64,000 bases of DNA from positions 3,493,501-3,557,500 of the forward strand of contig NZ_CP031728.1 in assembly GCF_008806975.1 (NCBI RefSeq). Direction: 5' to 3'. The notes beneath the pieces are model-generated. The model did no database searches, was not told the DNA's origin, and was given only the letters and a program-made list of their open reading frames with translations. A program made the position numbers and the translations under genes. Below are positions 34,077-42,517 of the stretch, piece after piece (the stretch's first letter is position 1; each line of letters opens with the position of its first letter). The stretch comes from Cellvibrio sp. KY-GH-1. Lineage in GTDB: Bacteria > Pseudomonadota > Gammaproteobacteria > Pseudomonadales > Cellvibrionaceae.

Positions 34077-34796
34077 ATGGACTTTAGCTTTCCCGCCATC
34101 GGCATAGTGCATTCCTGTTTCAAGGAAAAATTCGGCATACCCCGTCAGCCGGGCTTAGCTCCACTAGCAGAGGCGGAAATCGAAATTCTCCCACCCTTTG
34201 ATGATATCCAGGCCTTTGCAGGCTTAGAGGGTACGTCTCACCTGTGGGTTCAATTTGTGTTTCATGCCAACAAGCGCGAGGAGTGGAAAGCCAGGGTAAA
34301 ACCGCCCCGGCTGGGGGGCAATAAAACCCTGGGCGTATTTGCCACCCGCTCGCCGACTCGACCAGCGCCAATTGGTTTGTCGGTAGTGCGGCTGCGCAGC
34401 GTCATTGAACGCGAGGGGAAAATCTTTGTGCAAATCAGCGGGGTGGATTTACTGGACGGCACACCGGTGTTGGATATCAAACCCTACGTGCCCTATGTGG
34501 ATTGCGTGGTCGCCGCGGAAAACAGCTTCGCGCCAGAACCACCGGCGCCAATCGATGTGGATATTCCCGCCGCGTTGATGGTGTTTTGTGTCAGCTATTG
34601 GAGACAGACCGGAACAGATCTGGCCGGATTAATCACCCAGGTGTTGCAACAAGATCCGCGCCCGCAGTATCAGCAGCCTGACCAAGGGCGAGTGTACGGG
34701 ATGAGGTTGTTGGATCTGGATGTGCGCTGGCAGTATCGACTAACGGGAAATAGCTACAGTATTTGTCTTACGCAACTATTGCCCTGCCAGCCCTAA
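34077..34796 (+). CDS. trmO: tRNA (t6A37) N6-methyltransferase TrmO
   Basis: 239 residues from the ATG at 34077. The UPF0066/TsaA barrel is clear: IGIVHSCFKEKFGIPRQPGL near the start, LEGTSHLWVQFVFH, and the signature VFATRSPTRPAPIGLSVVRL at about 95-115, followed by DGTPVLDIKPYVPY. It uses SAM to methylate t6A37 in tRNA-Thr. The C-terminal domain (RVYGMRLLDLDVRWQY) is present, as in the full-length enzyme. Confidence 0.93.
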   Translation: MDFSFPAIGIVHSCFKEKFGIPRQPGLAPLAEAEIEILPPFDDIQAFAGLEGTSHLWVQFVFHANKREEWKARVKPPRLGGNKTLGVFATRSPTRPAPIGLSVVRLRSVIEREGKIFVQISGVDLLDGTPVLDIKPYVPYVDCVVAAENSFAPEPPAPIDVDIPAALMVFCVSYWRQTGTDLAGLITQVLQQDPRPQYQQPDQGRVYGMRLLDLDVRWQYRLTGNSYSICLTQLLPCQP

Positions 34797-34811
34797 AAAA
34801 ACCAGTCAGCC

Positions 34812-36053
34812 TTAAGAGGTCGCTTCACCGGTACGGGGATCGGCACCCGCACTGCCAATTAGCTCCGGGTTGCGTCGCGCATCAATAATCATCCAGTAAA
34901 ACATACCCATTCCCGCCATAGACAACAGCACGCCGACCCAGCCAGTGGCGGCGTACCCCAAACCGGCGTCAATCACCAACCCACCTAAAAAGGCACCGGC
35001 GGCATTGGCAAAGTTAAAGGCTGAATGGTTCATGGCGGCTGCCATGGTCTGCGCCTTGCCGGCCACATCCATCAGGCGAATTTGCACGGCCGGACCAATC
35101 ACCACCACGGTGCCCACACAGAATACCGTGACGCAGGCGAGCCAGAGATTCGGGGCAACCAGCGCGAAAACCGCGCAGACAATCATCGACCAGATCAGAC
35201 AGCGCTTGATGGTGCCGAGCAGATCGCGGTCAGCCATGCGCGAACCGAAAATATTGCCCGTCACCATGCCCGCACCGAATAGCGCCAGCACAAAAGGCAC
35301 GCCCATTTCGGTCAATCCTGCCAGGCTCATCAGCGTGGGTTTGACGTAGGAATAGATGGCGAACAACCCGCCCGAACCAATTGCACCTATCCCCAGGGTG
35401 ATCCACACCTGACGATTGGTGAACATCGACAATTCATCGACGACGCGCCCACCCACTTGCGGCGGCTCATAGGGGACAAACTTTGCTATGCACACTGCTG
35501 ACACCAGTGCTATTCCTCCCACCAAAACAAACGCCGCGCGCCAACCCAGCCACTGCCCGAGGGCTGTCGCTATAGGTACACCGGCGAGCGTCGCAATCGA
35601 GAGCCCCAACATCACATAGGCCACCGCGCGGGTGCGCATATGCGAGGGTGCCAGCGAGGCCGCCACCAGTGAGGCAATCCCGAAAAAAGTCCCGTGCGGC
35701 AAACCACTCAACAGACGCAATGCCAACATAGCTTCATAGTTTGGCGCGAGCGCACTGGCAATATTGCCGAGCGAATAAAGGGCTATTAACACCACCAGCA
35801 TGCGCGTGCGCGAACGGCCGGTACTGAAGATCGCCAACAGCGGCGCGCCTATCACCACCCCCAGCGCATAGGCGCTGATGGTACGCCCCGCTTGCGGAAT
35901 ACTGATGGACAGCGAAGAGGAAATTTCGGGCAACAAGCCCATGGAGACAAACTCGCCAACACCTATCGCGAAACTACCCAACCCCATGGCGAGGAGTGCG
36001 ATAAAAAATGTTGCAGAAGGTGCTTCGTTCGATACCACTGAAGACGATGACAA
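34812..36053 (-). CDS. MFS transporter (AraJ/PbuE-like DHA1 efflux)
   Basis: 413 residues with 12 membrane helices. The A-type motif GVVIGAPLLAIFSTGRSRTRML follows helix 2, and GLPHGTFFGIASLVAASLAP is typical of sugar or nucleoside efflux DHA1 proteins such as AraJ. The substrate is unknown. The upstream frame has no ATG: the best start is TTG at 36053 (GAGG 8 bases upstream), with a GTG 5 codons later as alternative. Convergent with trmO. Confidence 0.85.
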   Translation of the reverse strand: MSSSSVVSNEAPSATFFIALLAMGLGSFAIGVGEFVSMGLLPEISSSLSISIPQAGRTISAYALGVVIGAPLLAIFSTGRSRTRMLVVLIALYSLGNIASALAPNYEAMLALRLLSGLPHGTFFGIASLVAASLAPSHMRTRAVAYVMLGLSIATLAGVPIATALGQWLGWRAAFVLVGGIALVSAVCIAKFVPYEPPQVGGRVVDELSMFTNRQVWITLGIGAIGSGGLFAIYSYVKPTLMSLAGLTEMGVPFVLALFGAGMVTGNIFGSRMADRDLLGTIKRCLIWSMIVCAVFALVAPNLWLACVTVFCVGTVVVIGPAVQIRLMDVAGKAQTMAAAMNHSAFNFANAAGAFLGGLVIDAGLGYAATGWVGVLLSMAGMGMFYWMIIDARRNPELIGSAGADPRTGEATS

Positions 36054-36251
36054 ACCTTGAACCTCGAAGGACGTGATTATCTACCGCAGATAATCGGTGC
36101 CGCCATTATAAGAAGTTCAGGCGCCAAGAGTAATATAAATATTGACTATAAGCTGTGTAAAACCACTAGTTTCAACGCAACTCAACTCGCCCCTAGCGTT
36201 AAATATCCGTCATCTGCTCGCGGCGGCAGCTGCTTTTCCCTCGGGCGGCTG

Positions 36252-36260
36252 TGGTATGAT
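36252..36260 (+). promoter_or_regulatory. Extended -10 promoter of serA
   Basis: TGGTATGAT matches the extended -10 pattern TGnTATnnT; a TTTTC-type -35 lies 16-17 bases upstream. Transcription would start near 36267 and give a leader of about 130 bases. Confidence 0.5.
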
Positions 36261-36395
36261 GCGCGCCTTTTTCAGCCTCCGCCGGCTCAGGTTCCGGCCC
36301 CTCCGTCTCCCGTTTGATGCCGTTGCTCCCGGAGACGCCGCTGTCCCGCTTTCGATTTTAAATTTTAGGTGCCTCGCACTTTAGGAGTTTGTTCC
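36261..36395 (+). other. Structured leader of serA
   Basis: GC-rich untranslated leader with two local hairpins: GCCGG-CTCAGGTT-CCGGC (36282-36300 region) and CGTCTCC (36304-36310) pairing with GGAGACG (36331-36337). No known riboswitch recognised. AGGAG lies 8 bases before the ATG. The remaining part of the gap (36054-36251) shows no gene. Confidence 0.4.
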
Positions 36396-37625
36396 ATGAG
36401 CAAGACCTCGTTAGACAAAAGCAAAATCAAGTTTTTATTGCTGGAAGGCGTACACCAATCGGCGGTGGATACCCTCCATGCCCAGGGTTACACCAATATC
36501 GACTACCTGAAAACCGCACTCGGTGAAGATGAGCTTATCGCCCGCATTCAGGATGCCCACTTTGTTGGCCTGCGCTCGCGCACCCAGCTGACCCGCCGCG
36601 TGTTTGAAAACGCGCCCAAGCTGATCGCCGCCGGCTGCTTCTGTATCGGCACCAATCAGGTAGATCTGAAAGCCGCACAAGAGCACGGCGTTGCGGTATT
36701 TAACGCGCCCTACTCCAACACTCGCTCGGTGGCGGAATTGGTAATCGCTGAAGCGATTCTGTTGCTGCGCAATATTCCGCAGAAAAACTTTGTCTGCCAT
36801 CGCGGCGGCTGGGACAAGTCTGCAACTGGCTCCTACGAAATTCGCGGCAAGACCCTGGGCCTGATCGGCTACGGCTCTATCGGCAGCCAAACCAGTGTGC
36901 TGGCGGAATCCCTGGGCATGAAAGTGCGTTTTTACGACGTGGTTACCAAGCTGCCACTGGGTAATGCCGCGCAAGTGCGCGAGCTGGATGAACTGCTGGC
37001 TACCGCCGACATCATCAGTCTGCACGTACCGGAAAATGCCTCCACCCAAATGATGATCGGCGCGCGCGAAATCGGCCTGATGAAAAAAGGCGGCATTTTG
37101 ATTAATGCCTCTCGCGGCACTGTGGTAGATATTGATGCCTTGGCGGACGCCATTAAATCCGGTCACATCGCCGGCGCGGCGATCGACGTATTCCCGGAAG
37201 AGCCAAAAGCAAACGGTGACGAGTTCCTGAGCCCACTGCGTGGTTTGGACAATGTAATTCTCACCCCGCACATCGGCGGCTCCACTATGGAAGCGCAAGA
37301 AAATATCGGTGTGGAAGTTGCGGAAAAACTGGTTAAGTACTCCGATAACGGCACCACCACCAGCTCGGTTAACTTCCCGGAAGTGGCGCTGCCCGGTCAT
37401 CCGGACGCACACCGCTTGCTGCACGTGCACGCCAACGTTCCCGGCGTACTGTCGAAGATCAACAAAATTTTCTCCGACAACCAAATCAATATTTCCTCCC
37501 AGTACCTGCAAACCAACGACAAGGTTGGCTACGTGGTAGTAGATATCAACTCACCCTACAGCGAAGTCGCGCTGGAGCAGTTGAAAAATATTGAAGGGAC
37601 TATTCGTTGCCGCGTGCTCTTCTAA
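36396..37625 (+). CDS. serA: D-3-phosphoglycerate dehydrogenase
   Basis: 409 residues from the ATG at 36396. NAD enzyme that commits 3-phosphoglycerate to serine synthesis. The Rossmann motif is LGLIGYGSIGSQTSVLAESL, the catalytic His is in LTPHIGGSTMEAQENIG, and the C-terminal ACT domain (LLHVHANVPGVLSKINKIFS) carries the serine-feedback site. The length and layout are the E. coli-type short form. Confidence 0.96.
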   Translation: MSKTSLDKSKIKFLLLEGVHQSAVDTLHAQGYTNIDYLKTALGEDELIARIQDAHFVGLRSRTQLTRRVFENAPKLIAAGCFCIGTNQVDLKAAQEHGVAVFNAPYSNTRSVAELVIAEAILLLRNIPQKNFVCHRGGWDKSATGSYEIRGKTLGLIGYGSIGSQTSVLAESLGMKVRFYDVVTKLPLGNAAQVRELDELLATADIISLHVPENASTQMMIGAREIGLMKKGGILINASRGTVVDIDALADAIKSGHIAGAAIDVFPEEPKANGDEFLSPLRGLDNVILTPHIGGSTMEAQENIGVEVAEKLVKYSDNGTTTSSVNFPEVALPGHPDAHRLLHVHANVPGVLSKINKIFSDNQINISSQYLQTNDKVGYVVVDINSPYSEVALEQLKNIEGTIRCRVLF

Positions 37626-37650
37626 TCCACCGCAAATAAATCGCCGCATA

Positions 37651-37685
37651 AAAAAACGCCGCACTGGAGACAGTGCGGCGTTTTT
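37651..37685. terminator. Bidirectional terminator between serA and dedA
   Basis: AAAAAA-CGCCGCACTG-GAGA-CAGTGCGGCG-TTTTTA, a perfect 10-base stem between convergent genes. Confidence 0.95.
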
Positions 37686-37702
37686 ATTTCTGACCACTTA
37701 AC

Positions 37703-38359
37703 TTAGGCGACTGAATTCGCTTTACTCGCTTTCCGCGATTTCCACGCCTCATAAACAATGGGCAGAATCGACAACACAAGAATTCCCAAAATCAACAGAG
37801 TGAAGTTTTTTCTCACCACAGGCAAGTTGCCAAATACGTAACCGGCGTACAGAAAAATCCCTACCCACGCCACCGCACCGATCATGTTGTACAACATAAA
37901 ACGTTTGTAACCCATACTGCTCATACCGGCCGCAAAAGGCGCAAAGGTGCGGAAGATAGGCACAAAGCGAGTCATTACAATGGTTTTGCCACCGTGCTTT
38001 TCATAAAACGCGTGAGCGCGGTCAAGATAATCGCGCCGGAAAATTTTGGAGTTGGGGTTTCTAAATAGTTGCTCACCAAAGAAGTGGCCGATGGTGTAGT
38101 TCACGGTGTTCCCCAGAATCGCTGCACTGACTACCACCAGGGCCATTAAATTAATATCCAGCGTAGTGCCCACCACCAAGGCACCGGTAGCAAACAGCAG
38201 CGAATCACCCGGTAAAAATGGCGTGACCACCAAGCCTGTCTCACAGAAAATAATCAAAAACAAAATGCCGTAAATCCACAATCCATATTGATTAAACAAC
38301 TCGGTGAGATGCTGGTCTACATGCAAAATAAAACTGATAGCTAACTGGATGAGTTCCAC
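37703..38359 (-). CDS. DedA-family membrane protein
   Basis: 218 residues with about five hydrophobic segments. DedA/SNARE-associated hallmarks: [22 protein letters not shown] near residue 45 and the re-entrant motif [22 protein letters not shown] near 130. Family members act as lipid (undecaprenyl phosphate or phosphatidylethanolamine) flippases and support membrane homeostasis. The start is GTG at 38359 with AAGGAA upstream. Which DedA subgroup is not clear. Confidence 0.9.
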   Translation of the reverse strand: MELIQLAISFILHVDQHLTELFNQYGLWIYGILFLIIFCETGLVVTPFLPGDSLLFATGALVVGTTLDINLMALVVVSAAILGNTVNYTIGHFFGEQLFRNPNSKIFRRDYLDRAHAFYEKHGGKTIVMTRFVPIFRTFAPFAAGMSSMGYKRFMLYNMIGAVAWVGIFLYAGYVFGNLPVVRKNFTLLILGILVLSILPIVYEAWKSRKASKANSVA

Positions 38360-38395
38360 GGTAATTCCTTAGTCGTCGCTGATAATGAAAAGGGT

Positions 38396-39382
38396 TCAAG
38401 GCAGTGTACAAAAATAATCGCGCAAGGTTACAAAGACTTGATCACGAAAATCCTCGCGCTCATTCACTAATTGATGGCCAGCGCCCTCGATAAATTGCAC
38501 GCGCGCTTGCGGCAGGCGGCGCTGAATTTCGCCAAGATTGTAGCGCCAGGCAACGGTTTGATCGTCAGTCCCCTGCAGGATCAACGCCGGCGTATCCAGT
38601 GGCTGGAAACGCAAGAATTGCGCATGCCAGTTTTTCATGGCGCCCACCCAGCGCACCGACAGAAAACGCGATTGCAAGCAATCTTGCTCGTCCAGAAAAC
38701 GAATAAACTCCTCGTCGTGTGAACTGCGTGAGGGGCCGCGCGGCAGTTGCCGTACAAATCGGTGAATGAGCATATAGAGCCAGCGTCCACGCGTCCACCC
38801 GCGCGGCAGAATCAGCGGTGCACAAAGCGCCCTCTTGCTTAGCCAGGGCTCGACGCGCTGAATCTCGTAGCGCCACAAATGATTGAGCAACACCGCGCCA
38901 CCAGTGCTTTGCCCCAAGCCATACCAGGGCAACGGCAATTGTCCCTTGGCGCGCAGGAGTACCGCCTCAAGCGCATCTCCGTACTGATCAAACGAATCAA
39001 TCGCCGCGCGCGCGCCGCTACTCAAACCGTGACCGGGTAAATCAAACGCCAAAACCGCCAGCCCCTGTTGCAAGCCAAAGGCGATAACCTTGTCGTATAT
39101 TCCCACGTGATCGTAATAGCCATGCACCACCAGCAAGGTGCCACGCGCTTCCGGTGGAATCCAACACTGGGTAGCAATACGAAATCCCGCTGCATTAACT
39201 ATTCCGATTTCATGGTGAACACCGGGGAAGCGAGCACTGAAATCCAGTTGATAACAACCGAGGTAGGCCGCTAACAACGGATCATCACTGCTGATCCCCG
39301 CAAATTCACCGGAAAACTCCAGCTCAGGTAACAGCGCTTGCAAGGCATCGCCCTGCTCCCGGGAAAAGCTCACTGGCGACAT
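38396..39382 (-). CDS. Alpha/beta hydrolase (monoglyceride lipase-like)
   Basis: 328 residues. The oxyanion region is LVVHGYYDHVGIYDK, the nucleophile serine lies in LGQSTGGAVLLN (GxSxG), the acid in LILQGTDDQTVAWR and the histidine in IEGAGHQLVNERE. The overall pattern is that of Hydrolase_4 lysophospholipases. No signal peptide, so cytoplasmic. Natural substrate unknown. Confidence 0.87.
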   Translation of the reverse strand: MSPVSFSREQGDALQALLPELEFSGEFAGISSDDPLLAAYLGCYQLDFSARFPGVHHEIGIVNAAGFRIATQCWIPPEARGTLLVVHGYYDHVGIYDKVIAFGLQQGLAVLAFDLPGHGLSSGARAAIDSFDQYGDALEAVLLRAKGQLPLPWYGLGQSTGGAVLLNHLWRYEIQRVEPWLSKRALCAPLILPRGWTRGRWLYMLIHRFVRQLPRGPSRSSHDEEFIRFLDEQDCLQSRFLSVRWVGAMKNWHAQFLRFQPLDTPALILQGTDDQTVAWRYNLGEIQRRLPQARVQFIEGAGHQLVNEREDFRDQVFVTLRDYFCTLP

Positions 39383-39604
39383 AAAAGGCTCACAATCAAA
39401 GTGTCATTTTCACTATATCGATGTAATCGGTTCACTTTCGCCACCGATACATCATCCCCTCAAAGTAACTGGGTAACGCAGGGTAAATCGGTGCGACACC
39501 TGCGGGAGCTTCCACTATAATCACCCCCATCAACCAAAGACACCCCAATAAAATAACAACCAGACCTAAAAACCATAACAACGACAACACCAGGGTTTGA
39601 GCTA

Positions 39605-40765
39605 ATGCAAAAACATATATTCAACATTCACGATGTAGTGCTGTTTATGACCGTAGCAGAGTGCTTCTTGCTGGTCATTTTTCAGGCGATACTCCCGGTA
39701 AAAAACCAGCTGGCCAATCGCCTGCTCAGTACATTTTTAATTTCCATTGCGATTACCTCCGCGTGCATTCTGGTGTTGTGGAATGACGACGTCAGTTTAT
39801 TCACCGCCTTTGACGAGTATTTATTGCCTTACTTTTTAGTAATCGCGCAAATGCTCAAGGGGCCACTCTTATTGATTTATGTCATAGCGCTCACAGAGGA
39901 TGCCTTCAAGCTGGCGCGACGACATCTGGTACATTTAATTCCAGCGGCCGTTGCCGTCGCCTGGCTCGCACTCTTCCAGATTGACAGCACTGATTTACGG
40001 TTTCGCACACTGGGCATGACCGAAACCGAGCGGCAAATTGCGAATGGTGTTTGGCATTTTATTAAAATAATGCCGTTCTTTTATGCACTCGCCGCCGTGA
40101 ATCGTGTGCGCCTTTATCGGATTGGCTTGCACAACCAATATTCAAACTTTTCACCCACTGAGCCCAGTTGGTTAAATATTCTCACCCTCGGGTTTTTATT
40201 TACCTGGAGCTTTTCAATTCTCGTTCACGTGATAGCCAACACTGTCGCATTAGCTGCACCGCAAATTTCCGACCTCTTTGGCATTGCCGAAAATTACATC
40301 ATTTTTATTCTAATCAACGCACTCTTCGTTAACAGTGTCGTGCACACGCACAAGCTGCTCACTACCAAACCAGAAGCCGCCAAAGATAAAGTCGACGAAA
40401 AACTGACGGATACCGCCATCCAGAAAGTACAGCAGGGCATGGAAATCCAGAAGCTATTCCTGAAACAAAACCTCAATATCGATGAGTTTTCCAAACGCAT
40501 CAATTTGCCGGTAAAAGAGGTGTCCGCCGTCATCAACAAACACTACGGCACCAACTTTTTTGAATTTATGAATTCCTATCGCGTAGAGGAAGCCAAGCGT
40601 TTGCTAAGCGACAACCAACACGCCGACATGACCGTAATGGATGTGTTACTACATGCGGGCTTTAACAGCAAATCAGCGTTTCACCGCTTCTTTAATCGCT
40701 TGGTGGGCATGTCACCCACTGAGTATCGAAAACAGAACATGAATAAAGAGGTGAAGATAGCGTAG
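39605..40765 (+). CDS. Membrane-bound AraC-family regulator
   Basis: 386 residues. The N-terminal 240 residues form about seven membrane helices (first VAECFLLVIFQAILPV, last IIFILINALFVNSVV). The C-terminal about 110 residues carry an AraC-type DNA-binding domain (NIDEFSKRINLPVKEVSAV and VMDVLLHAGFNSKSAFHRFF, then GMSPTEYRKQN). It probably senses a membrane or periplasmic signal and controls transcription directly. Several such regulators occur in Cellvibrio and Bacteroidetes near sugar genes; its targets are unknown. Confidence 0.87.
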   Translation: MQKHIFNIHDVVLFMTVAECFLLVIFQAILPVKNQLANRLLSTFLISIAITSACILVLWNDDVSLFTAFDEYLLPYFLVIAQMLKGPLLLIYVIALTEDAFKLARRHLVHLIPAAVAVAWLALFQIDSTDLRFRTLGMTETERQIANGVWHFIKIMPFFYALAAVNRVRLYRIGLHNQYSNFSPTEPSWLNILTLGFLFTWSFSILVHVIANTVALAAPQISDLFGIAENYIIFILINALFVNSVVHTHKLLTTKPEAAKDKVDEKLTDTAIQKVQQGMEIQKLFLKQNLNIDEFSKRINLPVKEVSAVINKHYGTNFFEFMNSYRVEEAKRLLSDNQHADMTVMDVLLHAGFNSKSAFHRFFNRLVGMSPTEYRKQNMNKEVKIA

Positions 40766-40775
40766 GTAAAAAAGA

Positions 40776-40804
40776 AAGCCGGCAACTATGCCGGCTTATT
40801 TTTT
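40776..40804 (+). terminator. Terminator after the membrane AraC regulator
   Basis: AAGCCGGC-AACTAT-GCCGGCTT followed by ATTTTTTC, 11 bases past the stop. Confidence 0.9.
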
Positions 40805-40822
40805 CATTTGTTCGCGCCAAAC

Positions 40823-40969
40823 TTAGCGCGTAAATTTCATCCTAATCTCGCAATCCGTTTGGCGTTCGGGAATGACGTATTGCCCTCCGTTAAGCACGCC
40901 ACCGCAACCACCCAAAAGAAGCGCCCCGCCAAAGACAACGCTGAAAAACGCCGACGATAATAATTTCAC
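40823..40969 (-). CDS. Small lipoprotein (48 residues)
   Basis: GTG start at 40969 with GGA upstream. The product opens MKLLSSAFFSVVFGGALLLG and then GC at the lipobox LLGGC (C22), so it is a lipoprotein with only about 27 mature residues (GGVLNGGQYVIPERQTDCEI). One further cysteine is present. No family recognised. It stands alone between the AraC regulator terminator and the glucan locus. Confidence 0.6.
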   Translation of the reverse strand: MKLLSSAFFSVVFGGALLLGGCGGVLNGGQYVIPERQTDCEIRMKFTR

Positions 40970-41090
40970 GTTTATTCCATAATTAGATTTCATCAATGAA
41001 AGCTTTTCCCCTGATTATTCCAATACCCGTCAGGGGGCGCACAGAATAACATTTATGCCATTAAAATTTGTCGCCCGGTTTTCATCCAGG

Positions 41091-42449
41091 TTATTCAGAG
41101 AGTGGTATCCGCCAAACATTGCGCTCTTTATCAATGATTCCATTCATTTTTTGAACAACGACTTTATCGACGATTGTCAGCCCAGTCGCAGCCATAGCAT
41201 CAAAAGTATCTATGCCATTATTGGGAAAATTTTTCCGGGTGCGATGAATATTAAAACGGTTGGAGAATGTTTTACCAAAAGCCTGTTCAATTTTATCTTT
41301 ACCGACGATAAAACCGAGCAGCCCGCCCCAGGTCGCCGTTGGGTTATCAGAATCCCAGCCTGCCAGTGCGCCGATTTTTATCGTCGCTTTTAAATCACCT
41401 TCACCGTAAAAAAGACTGATTAAACTGGACGCAAAATTAATTCCGGCTGCAAAACATCCATTGCAATAGAGCTTGCGGGAGGTGAGCGTATAACCATCCA
41501 ATTGCTCTACCTGGTAGCGCTGATAAATTGCATCGCGCGCCTGCTCCCAAGGCACGCCCGATTCATACTGTTGTTTAACAAAATCGTACATAGCTGCAGG
41601 GTATTGCCCCTCCGGTAAATAGCGCCGCGCCTCCTGTGCGAGCCAATGTACCTTTTGCGCGGGCGTTAACGCGGGATCAACGCGCGCGGCAAGCGAATAG
41701 ATAACAACATAGAAACGTGCAATGTCAGCGGCTTCTTTGTCTGCCACTGTGCGTATGGGCAAATCAGCGAGTTGCAGCGCAACATCGGCGCGCGTTGGCG
41801 CAAAAAAACCAAAAATCTCTGTGGTTAATTGCGCGTCAATCATATCGAAATGAGGATTAAGCGGCAGGCTTCCCGTTGCTGGAGGCAATATACCCTGCTG
41901 CATTAGATCCATCGCACGTTGATTGGAAACCCAGAGGAAATTTTCAGAGTTTCCTTCCGGATCTTTACCAAAGGGTGTGGGCTCCTGGGCAGAATAAATG
42001 TGTGTTAACCAGGCATTGCGTATTTGCTCTGGGCTAAGCAGCACCGATTCACTTTGCGCTAGTGCGGTTTGATAAATATATTCAATATCCGTATCGTCAT
42101 CCGCCCCCCAAATGCCGTCCGGACCCACTGTCACAAAGTCGATGTTCGCCGAGAGATTACTCGGAATACCTTGCCCCCAGATACTGGGTTGATCCGGTTT
42201 ACCCCAATCAGCGCGCGTATAAAACGGACCTGTTTTGATTTCGCCGAGATTGCCAACTTTATCCATTTCCGTCACCAAACCAGTCCAGTTAGCTATGCAT
42301 TGCCCCAACCAAAAACCGTACAGTGAGTCCAAATACTGAGTGCGAGAAATTTCAATATAGCGATCACTTGATAATGTTGACCCAGTATGTGAAGACTGAC
42401 TCGCACATCCCACTAACGCAACTAACAAACACAGTGCTCGTAGAGTCAC
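41091..42449 (-). CDS. ADP-ribosylglycohydrolase-family lipoprotein
   Basis: 452 residues from GTG at 42449 (GGGAG 7 bases upstream); the frame extends 10 codons further to a TTG inside a terminator stem and this is rejected. The lipoprotein signal LCLLVALVGC gives anchoring at C15. ADP-ribosylglycohydrolase-fold motifs: LDSLYGFWLGQCIANWTG near the start, GADDDTDIEYIY, and GALAGWDSDNPTATWGGLLGFI near the C-terminus, the acidic pairs that bind two Mg ions. An exported member cannot act on cytosolic ADP-ribosyl proteins; hydrolysis of a glycoside in the glucan locus is an inference. It lies downstream of the GH16 gene across a terminator. Confidence 0.85.
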   Translation of the reverse strand: MTLRALCLLVALVGCASQSSHTGSTLSSDRYIEISRTQYLDSLYGFWLGQCIANWTGLVTEMDKVGNLGEIKTGPFYTRADWGKPDQPSIWGQGIPSNLSANIDFVTVGPDGIWGADDDTDIEYIYQTALAQSESVLLSPEQIRNAWLTHIYSAQEPTPFGKDPEGNSENFLWVSNQRAMDLMQQGILPPATGSLPLNPHFDMIDAQLTTEIFGFFAPTRADVALQLADLPIRTVADKEAADIARFYVVIYSLAARVDPALTPAQKVHWLAQEARRYLPEGQYPAAMYDFVKQQYESGVPWEQARDAIYQRYQVEQLDGYTLTSRKLYCNGCFAAGINFASSLISLFYGEGDLKATIKIGALAGWDSDNPTATWGGLLGFIVGKDKIEQAFGKTFSNRFNIHRTRKNFPNNGIDTFDAMAATGLTIVDKVVVQKMNGIIDKERNVWRIPLSE

Positions 42450-42462
42450 AATTGATGCTCCC

Positions 42463-42496
42463 AAAAAAAACGGCTGCAATTTTGCAATTGCAGCCG
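42463..42496 (-). terminator. Terminator between GH16 and the ADP-ribosylglycohydrolase gene
   Basis: CGGCTGCAATT-TTGC-AATTGCAGCCG, a perfect 11-base stem followed on the minus strand by eight T. The next gene's ribosome-binding site (GGGAGC, 42462-42457) starts directly at the end of the T run, so that gene has no room for its own promoter after the terminator. Confidence 0.92.
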
Positions 42497-42517
42497 TTAA
42501 TAGTTATTTCGTTGAAA

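Noticed and set aside
36435..37511. 358-codon open frame on the minus strand
   Set aside because: Antisense shadow of serA; no ribosome-binding site or domain, and serA is complete and well conserved.
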